27,128 nucleotides of DNA from CAYWGR01 sp964458015 (GTDB taxonomy: Bacteria; Planctomycetota; Planctomycetia; Pirellulales; Thermoguttaceae), in contig CAYWGR010000067.1 in the NCBI GenBank assembly GCA_964458015.1, positions 1-27,128 of the forward strand, read 5' to 3'. Of the stretch, positions 18,609 to 25,416 are shown piece after piece. Under the pieces are notes generated by a model. It saw only the letters and a list, made by a program, of their open reading frames with translations. It searched no databases and was not told the origin of the DNA. Made by a program: the position numbers and the translations under genes. Every line of letters begins with the position of its first letter. The stretch's first letter is position 1.

Positions 18609-18635
18609 CTCGTTCCCAAGCTCCGCTTGGGAACG
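18609..18635. repeat. Family B palindrome, copy 3 (CAAGC variant)
   Basis: CGTTCCCAAGC (18611-18621) pairs with GCTTGGGAACG (18625-18635) around TCC, one base shorter in the loop than other copies. It is followed by CACATTACAGAAGCTCCGC, shared with copy 4. Confidence 0.88.
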
Positions 18636-18684
18636 CACATTACAGAAGCTCCGCTTGACTATCAGAAACGAATCCCATAGGAAG

Positions 18685-18716
18685 ATAGCCGGGAGCTAAC
18701 AGCTCCCGGAATGTGC
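18685..18716. repeat. Family A palindrome, copy 3
   Basis: Exact match over 32 bases to the units at 1317 and 1381: arms CCGGGAGCT and AGCTCCCGG around AAC, ending AATGTGC. It lies between two family B copies upstream of the 17280-18599 gene. Confidence 0.9.
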
Positions 18717-18749
18717 GTTAAGTTGCAATCACACGCCACCTCCTTCCAC

Positions 18750-18777
18750 CTCGTTCCCAAGCTCCGGCTTGGGAACG
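18750..18777. repeat. Family B palindrome, copy 4 (CAAGC variant)
   Basis: Stem 18752-18762 with 18767-18777, loop TCCG. Followed by CACATTACTGAAGCTCCGC, nearly identical to the tail of copy 3. Confidence 0.88.
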
Positions 18778-18864
18778 CACATTACTGAAGCTCCGCTTCG
18801 ATAACCCTTGTTGCTATACTTCCTTAGTCAGAACTTCCAAACGTGGATAGAATCACCGACAAAG

Positions 18865-19929
18865 TCAGTGGCACAAAACGTCCTGTTCATTCCATTTGGC
18901 GGCTATGAAACTGGCGATTCGTGCGATGCTTACATCTTTGTCGTGAATAAGTTCACGGAGGGTGGCTTTTTCTCTGTCGGTGAAATCACCAGTGTAATTC
19001 CAATTGATCGCATGGATCGCATTATAACGGACGATGGGATCCTTGCTCTTTCCAAGCATGTCGAGAAGCAATGTCTTGGCATCTGGTTCTCCCAGCCTGA
19101 GCAGGGCCACTCTGGCTGTCACAGCTAGATAGTCATCCTTGGCGTTAATGTGTTCTCGAATTTTATGAACTACAGATTTGTCATTTAATCGAATCAACTC
19201 TTCGATAACCTGAGATTTATTTATGTACGACTCTTCACCTAGCCAAGCAAGAAGCGTTTCTCGCACATCATCACCCAAACACCTCAGAGTTGCAACGGTG
19301 TCAATCTTTTCAGTTTCGTCCTTGGCTTGAGCAAGCTTCTGCCGAAAGTGAGGAATCGCTTCCGTGATCCTCATTTGAAGAATCTCACGAATAACAAACT
19401 CTCGAGCATAGGCATTCTCGCGGGGCAGATTTTCCAAAAGGAGTATCTTCCGATCCGCTGGAGACTTGGCGTCAAAAAAGGTTTTTACCAGGGTAACAGC
19501 CGCATCAACATCTTTCGCGTTGGTATCATCTACCTTGAATGATCGCAGCCCCGTCAGCATGAAGTCTATGCTTTCTGGTCCCTTCAAGCTGGCATTGTCG
19601 CGTTTCCTATCGGCTCGTGCCTGGATAAAAACTAGGTATTTTGAGCCATCGACAATGGGCAAAGATGCGGTCGAAGGAAAGGATGGGTCGAGAAACTCGA
19701 TTTCTCCCCTTGCTTCCGTCCCTTTGTATACCTTTTCAAGGTGTATGACATACTTGGCACATTGTTGCTGCGTTTGGTTTGGATCAAACACCAAACGGGT
19801 CTTTCCCATAACGACAATGCTGGACCTCTCCCAGGCATCTCCAATATCACCTCGATATCCACTCGCAAGACTGTTGGATGCGAACAAAAACACGAAAAGA
19901 ACGTAGGCAGCTATTTGGACCATGTGCAT
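18865..19929 (-). CDS. Secreted HEAT-repeat protein
   Basis: A 354-residue exported protein. Seen: signal peptide (about 1-23, IAAYVLFVFLFASNSLASG), a beta-rich N-terminal part (about 25-140; SSIVVMGKTRLVF, KYVIHLEKVYKG, KYLVFIQARAD) with the look of a small barrel domain, then helical repeats from about 155 to the end typical of HEAT repeats (VRETLLAWLGEE, AVTARVALLRLGEPDAKTLLLDML, DPIVRYNAIHAINW, VSIARIASFIAAKW). HEAT arrays usually bind proteins. Start is the ATG at 19929; an alternative ATG at 19923 drops two residues. A hand count of 19201-19260 gives 24 G+C in 60, well below the flanking genes. Specific function unknown. Confidence 0.82.
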   Translation of the reverse strand: MHMVQIAAYVLFVFLFASNSLASGYRGDIGDAWERSSIVVMGKTRLVFDPNQTQQQCAKYVIHLEKVYKGTEARGEIEFLDPSFPSTASLPIVDGSKYLVFIQARADRKRDNASLKGPESIDFMLTGLRSFKVDDTNAKDVDAAVTLVKTFFDAKSPADRKILLLENLPRENAYAREFVIREILQMRITEAIPHFRQKLAQAKDETEKIDTVATLRCLGDDVRETLLAWLGEESYINKSQVIEELIRLNDKSVVHKIREHINAKDDYLAVTARVALLRLGEPDAKTLLLDMLGKSKDPIVRYNAIHAINWNYTGDFTDREKATLRELIHDKDVSIARIASFIAAKWNEQDVLCH

Positions 19930-19971
19930 TTCAGTAGCCTACCTAGCGGTAAGAAGGTGGTTCAAAGTTAT

Positions 19972-20004
19972 CCTCACCCAACCTCTCTTCAAAGGGAGAG
20001 GGGC
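19972..20004. repeat. Family D palindrome (CCTCACCC...GAGAGGGGC)
   Basis: CCTCTC (19982-19987) pairs with GAGAGG (19996-20001); the block starts CCTCACCCAA. A related and better paired copy lies at 27043-27081. This type of C-rich/G-rich hairpin is widespread in bacterial intergenic DNA. Confidence 0.7.
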
Positions 20005-20044
20005 CAACTACCACGGTAAGATGCAGCCTTCTCACACACTCCAC

Positions 20045-20072
20045 CTCGTTCCCAAGCTCCGGCTTGGGAACG
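20045..20072. repeat. Family B palindrome, copy 5 (CAAGC variant)
   Basis: Stem 20047-20057 with 20062-20072, loop TCCG, followed by CACATTACAG as in copies 3 and 4. Confidence 0.88.
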
Positions 20073-20243
20073 CACATTACAGACGACAACCGCTGCTATA
20101 CATTTCCACGTTGGAGCTTCAGAACAAGAATAAAACCCGACCAAACGGCAAGGAAAACCAACCGCCCTTGCAGCTTTCGCAACATCCAACCATGCAACCA
20201 CTTGTGGCAGCAGGCAAGCGGACGAGTGGGGGGGATAACGAAT

Positions 20244-22532
20244 TCACCGACCGGGGGCGAGGGTTTTCGCACGTCGGACGAGATCGAGGAACTCGGCACG
20301 CTGGCCGTTGGGATCTTTGTCCAAGGCGCCGGCAGCATATTCCTCGACGGCGGCCAACGTGGCTTGGCCGCACTGCGGCGAATTGCGCAAGATCATTCCA
20401 AAGGCCGCGACGGCCGAAGCAAACCGGAAATCGTCCGACGCCCGGCCGAACCCGATGCCGGCGTCCGTGATCGGGAACTCTAGCAGGCTGCTTTTGTCCT
20501 GGTCGGGCTCCTTGTAGCGAAGCCGAAGGGTCAGCAATTCGCCGCTTTGGGCCTGCTCGCTCAAATCTTCTTGCGGCACGCGCTGATACTTCAGCGGCCG
20601 ATTCGCTCCGGTTGCCGGATGGTTGCCGTGAGCCGGCACTAGCTCATAGAGGGCCGTGACGGTGTGGCCGGCGCCGATATCGCCGGCGTCTTTTCGATCG
20701 TTGTCGAAGTCGCGGTTGGCCATCACGCGGTTTTCATAGCCGACCAAGCGATAGGCAGCCACTTCGGCAGGATTGAATTCCACTTGGATCTTCACATCCT
20801 TGGCGATCGTGACCAGGCTGCCGGTCATCTGCTCGACCAGCACGCGGCGGGCTTCCCGCAGGCCGTCGATGTAGGCATAGATGCCATTGCCGTTGTCGGC
20901 CAGTTTTTCGAGCTTGCCGTCTTTCAGATTGCCCGTGCCGAAGCCGAGCACCGTGAGAAAGACGCCGCTTTTGGCCTTTTGTTTGATCAACCGTGTGAGG
21001 TCATCGTCGTTGGTGATGCCGACGTTCAGGTCGCCGTCGGTGCAAAGGAGGATGCGGTTGATGCCGCCTTCGACGAAGTTTTCCTGGGCTTGTTGGTAGG
21101 CCAACTCGATGCCTGCGCTGCCGTAGGTGCTGCCGTTGGCCTGCAAGGCTTCGATAGCGGCCATGATGCGGTTACGCTCGGATCCGCGGGCGGAGGGCAG
21201 CGGAACGGCGGTGCCATTGGCATAGGTGACGATGGCCACGTGATCGTTTTCCTGAAGCTGATCGACCAGCATCCGCATGGCCTGTTTTACCAAGGGCAGC
21301 TTGTAGGGATCGTTCATCGAGCCGGAGACGTCCAGCAGGAAGACGATATTGCTGGGGCCACGTTCGCGGCGGTCGATTTCGCGGCCTTTGAGCCCGATGC
21401 GGACCAGCCGATGCTCAGGCTGCCAGGGACATGCGGCCGCTTCCATCTGGACCGAGAACGGCGTGTGGCCTGAAGGCGGCGAGTAATGGTAGGTGAAATA
21501 GTTGATCATTTCCTCGATGCGCACGGCGTCGGGCGGCGGCAAGCGGCCCTCGGTCATCAGAAATCGCCGCACGTTGGCATAGGATGCGGTGTCGACATCG
21601 ATCGAGAACGTCGAAAGCGGATGGCGGGCGACAGAGCGGAAATGATTTTCGATGGTTTGGGCGTATTGCTCGGTGCCGGGGGCGGAGGGGGATGGTCCTT
21701 CCGCAATTTCGCTATCCCGTGTAAACTGATGTCCCAATATGACCGAATCGTCTTGCATTATCTTTGCACGCTTCTGTGCGTAATCACCAGCGTTAACAGG
21801 GTGGCTTCCTGTTGCAAAGGGGTGTTGGTATCCCATGGATTCCTCTACGCCTCTCATGCCACTTCTGCCGTCACCGCCCACACGAGAATGTAGTGCGATA
21901 TCGCGTGGCAATTCCGGCGGCTTCCTGGATTCCATCGGTACACGGTAAGCATCTCCCTTGAGTTCCGTTGGATCATCGAGAGTATTTTGCTCCTCAGCCC
22001 AAGAATCATCCTGGTCCTGTACTTTGATTGACTTTATCCTAGATTGCGGTGATGAGTTAGCACCGGCCTTGTTTTGGAAGAAAATTACATCATCGCGCAT
22101 GGTCCTTGCCACTGAACTAGGTTTCGCGATGGATCGCTCTGCAATGTGAGCCGGAATCAATAAGGCAAGTAACAGACACGCGCAGGTTCCGCCGATAGCG
22201 CATCCTTTCCAATGTCGGCGAAGCCAGCTGTGTTGACGCGACGATAATGTGCTTGGGGTTGCCGGCTCGGGCTTGGCGAGTGCTTGGAGTTGTTTTTCGA
22301 TAACATTACGGAGCGAGGGCGACGCTTGGGGTGCGGGCGATTGCTGATAGGCTTCTTTGATGTGGGCGGCCAAGGACTTGGTTTCCTCGACAAACTGTCG
22401 TGCCTTGTCCGAGCGGGCCAAAACCGCTTCGGCCGCTTCGCGTTCCTTGGCATTCAACTGGCCGAGTGCGTAGGCGGTGAGTTGGGCTTCGTGGATTTCG
22501 TGGGCTTCCGGGGTTTTGTGATTTTCGTTCAT
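20244..22532 (-). CDS. Membrane-anchored VWA (YfbK-type) protein, probable anti-sigma partner
   Basis: A 762-residue protein. Seen: N-terminal cytoplasmic region (1-105) with AQLTAYALGQLNAKEREAAEAVL, the look of an anti-sigma domain but without zinc ligands; one membrane helix at about 110-129; a low-complexity stretch; a YfbK N-terminal domain near 295-380 (FSIDVDTASYANVRRFL); a VWA domain with a complete metal site (Asp401-x-Ser403-x-Ser405, Thr469, Asp499); and a C-terminal YfbK-type (DUF3520) domain (YELVPA, LTLRLRYK, DFRFASAVAAFGMILR). Start is the ATG at 22530-22532, overlapping the sigma-factor stop as ATGA. The layout suggests an external metal-dependent adhesion domain tied to an inner sigma-binding domain. 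The anti-sigma role is inferred from position. Confidence 0.88.
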   Translation of the reverse strand: MNENHKTPEAHEIHEAQLTAYALGQLNAKEREAAEAVLARSDKARQFVEETKSLAAHIKEAYQQSPAPQASPSLRNVIEKQLQALAKPEPATPSTLSSRQHSWLRRHWKGCAIGGTCACLLLALLIPAHIAERSIAKPSSVARTMRDDVIFFQNKAGANSSPQSRIKSIKVQDQDDSWAEEQNTLDDPTELKGDAYRVPMESRKPPELPRDIALHSRVGGDGRSGMRGVEESMGYQHPFATGSHPVNAGDYAQKRAKIMQDDSVILGHQFTRDSEIAEGPSPSAPGTEQYAQTIENHFRSVARHPLSTFSIDVDTASYANVRRFLMTEGRLPPPDAVRIEEMINYFTYHYSPPSGHTPFSVQMEAAACPWQPEHRLVRIGLKGREIDRRERGPSNIVFLLDVSGSMNDPYKLPLVKQAMRMLVDQLQENDHVAIVTYANGTAVPLPSARGSERNRIMAAIEALQANGSTYGSAGIELAYQQAQENFVEGGINRILLCTDGDLNVGITNDDDLTRLIKQKAKSGVFLTVLGFGTGNLKDGKLEKLADNGNGIYAYIDGLREARRVLVEQMTGSLVTIAKDVKIQVEFNPAEVAAYRLVGYENRVMANRDFDNDRKDAGDIGAGHTVTALYELVPAHGNHPATGANRPLKYQRVPQEDLSEQAQSGELLTLRLRYKEPDQDKSSLLEFPITDAGIGFGRASDDFRFASAVAAFGMILRNSPQCGQATLAAVEEYAAGALDKDPNGQRAEFLDLVRRAKTLAPGR

Positions 22533-23110
22533 GATCGTCCCTCGCTTTCACCGACTGCAATGTGCAGGGGTTGAATTTCGTCGGAAAGGTTGAGCAAACG
22601 CTCGATGGCGGGATGCTGCCGGAGTTGCTTTAGCGCCCGATGCACGATAACCCGCACGTTTCCTTCGGTAGCTTGGGTCATTTCGGCGATTTGGCGATAG
22701 CTGAAACCCTCGGACCAGAGCGAGACGGCCTCGCGCTGGGGGATGGCCAACTGGTTGACGAGCCGGCTGATGCATTGATGCAATTCGGCCTGTTCAACCG
22801 CATCGGCAGGGCCGGGCTCCTGATCGCAACAATCGGCCGTTTCCGTTTCGTTGTTCGTGGCCATGTTCTTACGCTTCCGCAACAGATCGATCGCATAATG
22901 ACGGCAGACGGCGAAAAGCCACGGGCCGACTCTCGCCCCCATTGTTTCGGGCGACTGGCCGCAGAGACGTAAAAAGCTGTGTTGGACGGCATCCCTTGCC
23001 GAGTCCTCGTCGCTCAACAGCCGCGAGGCGAACCGCAGCAGGGCCGTCTCGTATCGGTCGAGTGCATCCAAGACCCAACGATGTTTATCCGCGGCATCCC
23101 TCGTTTCCAT
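22529..23110 (-). CDS. ECF-type RNA polymerase sigma factor
   Basis: A 193-residue sigma factor. Seen: region 2 at about 20-83 (LRFASRLLSDEDSARDAVQHSFLRLC, then GPWLFAVCRHYAIDLLRKRK, the usual -10 recognition stretch) and region 4 at about 112-165 (RLVNQLAIPQREAVSLWSEGFSYRQIAEMTQATEGNVRVIVHRALKQLR), the -35 binding helix-turn-helix. A Cys-Cys pair (94-95) sits in the linker. Start is the ATG at 23108-23110 with GGGGAG somewhat far upstream. It overlaps the VWA gene by four bases. A promoter resembling ECF-recognised sites lies 37-65 bases upstream, suggesting autoregulation. Subgroup not assigned. Confidence 0.93.
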   Translation of the reverse strand: METRDAADKHRWVLDALDRYETALLRFASRLLSDEDSARDAVQHSFLRLCGQSPETMGARVGPWLFAVCRHYAIDLLRKRKNMATNNETETADCCDQEPGPADAVEQAELHQCISRLVNQLAIPQREAVSLWSEGFSYRQIAEMTQATEGNVRVIVHRALKQLRQHPAIERLLNLSDEIQPLHIAVGESEGRS

Positions 23111-23146
23111 GGGCTTTGTCTCCCCGTCTTGTGATCCCTCTACCCT

Positions 23147-23175
23147 TAGAACGTGCCAGGCATGAATTCGTTACA
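23147..23175 (-). promoter_or_regulatory. Candidate ECF-type promoter of the sigma/VWA operon
   Basis: On the minus strand TGTAAC (23170-23175) is followed after exactly 16 bases by CGTTCTA (23147-23153). AAC in the -35 and CGT in the -10 at this spacing are the common signature of ECF sigma promoters. A start near 23140 would leave a leader of about 30 bases. Confidence 0.5.
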
Positions 23176-23485
23176 GAAAAGTGAAGATATCTGGAAAAAA
23201 ACAGATCCAGCCGGCGAAAAAGCCAGCTAAGCAATGGAGACGACAGGGCCGATCAATTGTTGAATATTGGAAAACCGTAGCCCGCCATTTTGCTGATCAG
23301 CCCGGCCATTAAACCATCTTCTCTTTGTTTTACCACAGGGCGGCAGGACCGCCAACCAATACGAGCTACCACTCGATTGGCTCCGACTCGCTCCTGTTGG
23401 CCGCTGAACTGTGATAAAAAACTTCACGATCTTTGCGGTTAGTAACACAGAGGATCACTGCGGCTCCAGGCGCCCCCTGCGCATG

Positions 23486-23521
23486 AAAAAACCCTACCGG
23501 AACGGGCCGGCAGGGTTTTTT
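23486..23521 (-). terminator. Rho-independent terminator of the PEP-CTERM gene
   Basis: AAAAAACCCT and CCGG (23486-23500) pair with CCGG and AGGGTTTTTT (23507-23521) around AACGGG, with one A/C mismatch. Runs of A and T flank the stem, so it can act on both strands. It lies 27 bases after the minus-strand stop codon. Confidence 0.88.
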
Positions 23522-23547
23522 GGGAAATTCACATGTGGTTTACGGCT

Positions 23548-24234
23548 TCAGCTTCTGCGGCGACGCCAAGCGTAGACTAGCAAGCTAAACAGGCCAACGC
23601 CGAGGAGCACGAAAGTACTCGGTTCGGGGATACTGGCAACGTCGATCCGATCGAATAGCAAGAATTGATCGCTGGCCAGATCGGCTCGCAATACGATGCT
23701 TTCGGAAGCAGGTTGCGGGGTGACGGAGAACAACATGGTCGCTTGGATCAGCCCCACACTCGCATCAAGTACTTTGATATCCGTGGTGTCGGAAAAGTAG
23801 CTGAAGCCCGTGCCTTCAATCTTCAGGGAGATATCTTTTTCTAGAGTGGAATTATTGGTCGAAAGGGTTGCTTGGACCCAGACTTGTTTCGTCAAGCCGG
23901 CATTCGCCTGATTAGGGATAGTGATAACCGCAAGGGCAGGTTCCTGGGCTTTTGTCGTAGCGCCGCTGATGAGCCAACCGCCCTGACGCCCCGTGAGTCC
24001 GTAGGGGGACGAGAGGTCGCTCATCCACGTGCCGGCGTTGAACTGAGACGAAGGAGTTCCGTAGGGATTCTCGTAGCCTGTATCGGGCGCGCTGGGATTA
24101 GCGTTTGAAGAGAAAGTCCAGCTTTGGTAGGTGAAATACGGACTACTGTCCCATCCGGTGGGACTGTTGTAATCGCCATGCGCATAGAGCGCAGCGCCAA
24201 ACAGAATTGACGCGGCCAACATAACCTTTTTCAT
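23548..24234 (-). CDS. PEP-CTERM surface/exopolysaccharide-associated protein
   Basis: A 228-residue exported protein. Seen: signal peptide (MKKVMLAASILFGAALYAHG), a beta-rich middle (WDSSPYFTYQSWTFSSNANPSAPDTGYENPYG, then TKQVWVQATLSTNNSTLEKDISLKIEG), and a C-terminal sorting tail IPEPSTFVLLGVGLFSLLVYAWRRRRS with the PEP motif, a membrane helix and a basic end. Such tails are cut by exosortase and the proteins are sent to the surface or matrix. Start chosen at 24234, where the signal peptide begins, with GAGG nine bases upstream; an upstream start at 24276 would place 14 extra residues before it. No exosortase is in the window. Specific function unknown. Confidence 0.88.
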   Translation of the reverse strand: MKKVMLAASILFGAALYAHGDYNSPTGWDSSPYFTYQSWTFSSNANPSAPDTGYENPYGTPSSQFNAGTWMSDLSSPYGLTGRQGGWLISGATTKAQEPALAVITIPNQANAGLTKQVWVQATLSTNNSTLEKDISLKIEGTGFSYFSDTTDIKVLDASVGLIQATMLFSVTPQPASESIVLRADLASDQFLLFDRIDVASIPEPSTFVLLGVGLFSLLVYAWRRRRS

Positions 24235-24615
24235 GATCCGCTGCCTCACAAGTGAAAGGAAGAGTGTTTTGCCCAAGGAACACGGTTTGGGGTTCCGGTC
24301 GGCGCTTTGCTTGACCTAGCGGAAATGGAACCCCCATAAGATTGGAAATTATCATGCAGCCGCAAAAAAGTAAAGCAAAAAGAGCAGCGTTTTTCGGGGA
24401 ACGCTATCCGCAACAACAAGGAATCGTGAATACCCCCCCGATAATTTTCCAAGAAATGCCCCCTTCCAGCGAATTATTTTCTCAGGAAGGCAACGACACA
24501 CCCCTATTTATGACATACTTAGAGGTGGGGGTGCGGCAATTGACTTTTGGGTCTATTTCGCCCATCATGACAGAATCCTATTCGTTCCCCATTTCTGTAG
24601 GGGGGGTGTGAAGAT
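24235..24615. other. 381-base divergent spacer; no gene seen
   Basis: Between the PEP-CTERM and NfeD-like genes. It is marked by several C-runs on the plus strand and an A-rich stretch near 24363-24390. TTGACT at 24540-24545 lacks a convincing -10 at 16-18 bases. Nothing else was recognised. Confidence 0.5.
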
Positions 24616-25233
24616 ATGCAGGGCATTTTCATTTTCTGCGCGGCGGCAGGCGGCACCGTGTTGGTTGTGCAATTTCTGCTGGCCTTAGTCGGGCTGGGGG
24701 GCCATGTGTTCGACGTTGACGTGCCGCACGACATTGGGCACGACTTCGGCGGCGATTTTCACGGCGACACCGGGGGCGGCGTGCATGACGGTTCGGCCGA
24801 CGATGCCGGGGTGCATCATGATGCGATCAACTTTTTCCGAATCTTATCGTTTCGCACGGTCGTTGCAGCGATGGCATTTTTCGGACTCGCCGGTCTGGCG
24901 GCGCAATCCGCCGGCGCTTCGACCGGCCATACGTTGTTCATCGCCATCGTTGCCGGCGGGATCGCCATGACCGCCGTGTATTGGATGATGCGAGGACTGC
25001 GCGAGCTCTATGCCGAGGGCACCGTGCGTATCCAACGTGCGGTTGGTGAACACGGCTTGGTTTATCTCCGCGTTCCGGCCGCCGGCGCCGGCAGCGGAAA
25101 GATCCAGCTCAATCTCCAAAATCGAACGATGGAATACCTGGCCATCACCACCGGGCCGGAACTGCCGACCGGGGCGAAGGTCGTGGTGACCAAGATCGTC
25201 AATCCGACGACGCTTGAGGTTCAGGCGGAATAA
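24616..25233 (+). CDS. NfeD/YuaF-like membrane protein, partner of the flotillin
   Basis: A 205-residue membrane protein with three helices (about 4-27, 79-98 and 105-127) and a C-terminal OB-fold-like domain (about 135-205; GTVRIQRAVGEHGLVYLRVP, GKIQLNLQNRTMEYLAIT, LPTGAKVVVTKIVNPTTLEVQ). This is the NfeD/YuaF layout, and the flotillin gene next to it is the expected partner. Such pairs organise membrane microdomains. Unusual: the loop between helices 1 and 2 (29-69) carries seven His and ten Asp, suggesting metal binding. Start is the ATG at 24616, preceded by GTGAAG at a short distance. Co-transcription with flotillin is likely, though 183 bases with repeats separate them. Confidence 0.85.
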   Translation: MQGIFIFCAAAGGTVLVVQFLLALVGLGGHVFDVDVPHDIGHDFGGDFHGDTGGGVHDGSADDAGVHHDAINFFRILSFRTVVAAMAFFGLAGLAAQSAGASTGHTLFIAIVAGGIAMTAVYWMMRGLRELYAEGTVRIQRAVGEHGLVYLRVPAAGAGSGKIQLNLQNRTMEYLAITTGPELPTGAKVVVTKIVNPTTLEVQAE

Positions 25234-25235
25234 TG

Positions 25236-25295
25236 TTCCGCAAAGAACAAGAAAATTCCGCAAAGAATAAGAACGTTCTGTAAAGAACAAGAAAA
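25236..25295. repeat. Three 20-base tandem repeats between nfeD-like and flotillin genes
   Basis: Units at 25236-25255, 25256-25275 and 25276-25295 all follow TTCYGYAAAGAAYAAGAA. The third, with the base before it, contains a perfect dyad GTTCT-GTAA-AGAAC. The array starts two bases after the stop codon and is directly followed by a family A palindrome. Confidence 0.9.
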
Positions 25296-25323
25296 TAGCC
25301 GGGAGCTAACAGCTCCCGGAATG
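25295..25323. repeat. Family A palindrome, copy 4
   Basis: ATAGCC, arms CCGGGAGCT and AGCTCCCGG around AAC, then AATG; the final TGC of the tag is lost. It abuts the tandem repeat. Confidence 0.88.
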
Positions 25324-25345
25324 GATGTGTAATTTTCACACTTTT

Positions 25346-25364
25346 CGGGAGCTGTAAGCTCTCG
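25346..25364. repeat. Degenerate family A palindrome, copy 5
   Basis: CGGGAGCT (25346-25353) and AGCTCTCG (25357-25364) around GTA; one mismatched pair relative to the perfect copies. It lies 52 bases before the flotillin start. Confidence 0.65.
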
Positions 25365-25416
25365 GTTATTGAGATATCTACTATCGCTGCCTACAACTCG
25401 AAAGGGAAAAACGGCT

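Larger units (their letters stand above)
19930..20243. other. 314-base gap with two palindromes; no gene seen
   Basis: Spacer between the end of the VWA gene and the start of the HEAT-repeat gene, both on the minus strand. It holds the family D hairpin (19972-20004) and family B copy 5 (20045-20072). No T-tract terminator was found after the VWA gene. Open frames here are unsupported. Confidence 0.6.
23111..23547. other. 437-base gap: ECF-type promoter and a terminator; no gene seen
   Basis: Between the sigma-factor start and the end of the PEP-CTERM gene, both minus strand. Apart from the promoter candidate at 23147-23175 and the terminator at 23486-23521, the middle (about 23180-23480) shows no recognisable gene, repeat or RNA. 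A 73-codon minus-strand frame at 23227-23448 lacks support. Confidence 0.6.

Noticed and set aside
20664..21473. Plus-strand open frame of 269 codons
   Set aside because: Lies wholly opposite the VWA gene, whose metal-site residues and domains are intact; it has no family motif.
23151..23166. TGGCACG on the minus strand as a second sigma-54 promoter
   Set aside because: The required GC ten bases after GG is absent (GG is found instead); the ECF-type reading fits better.
23227..23448. Minus-strand 73-codon frame in the sigma upstream gap
   Set aside because: No ribosome site, signal or recognisable motif.
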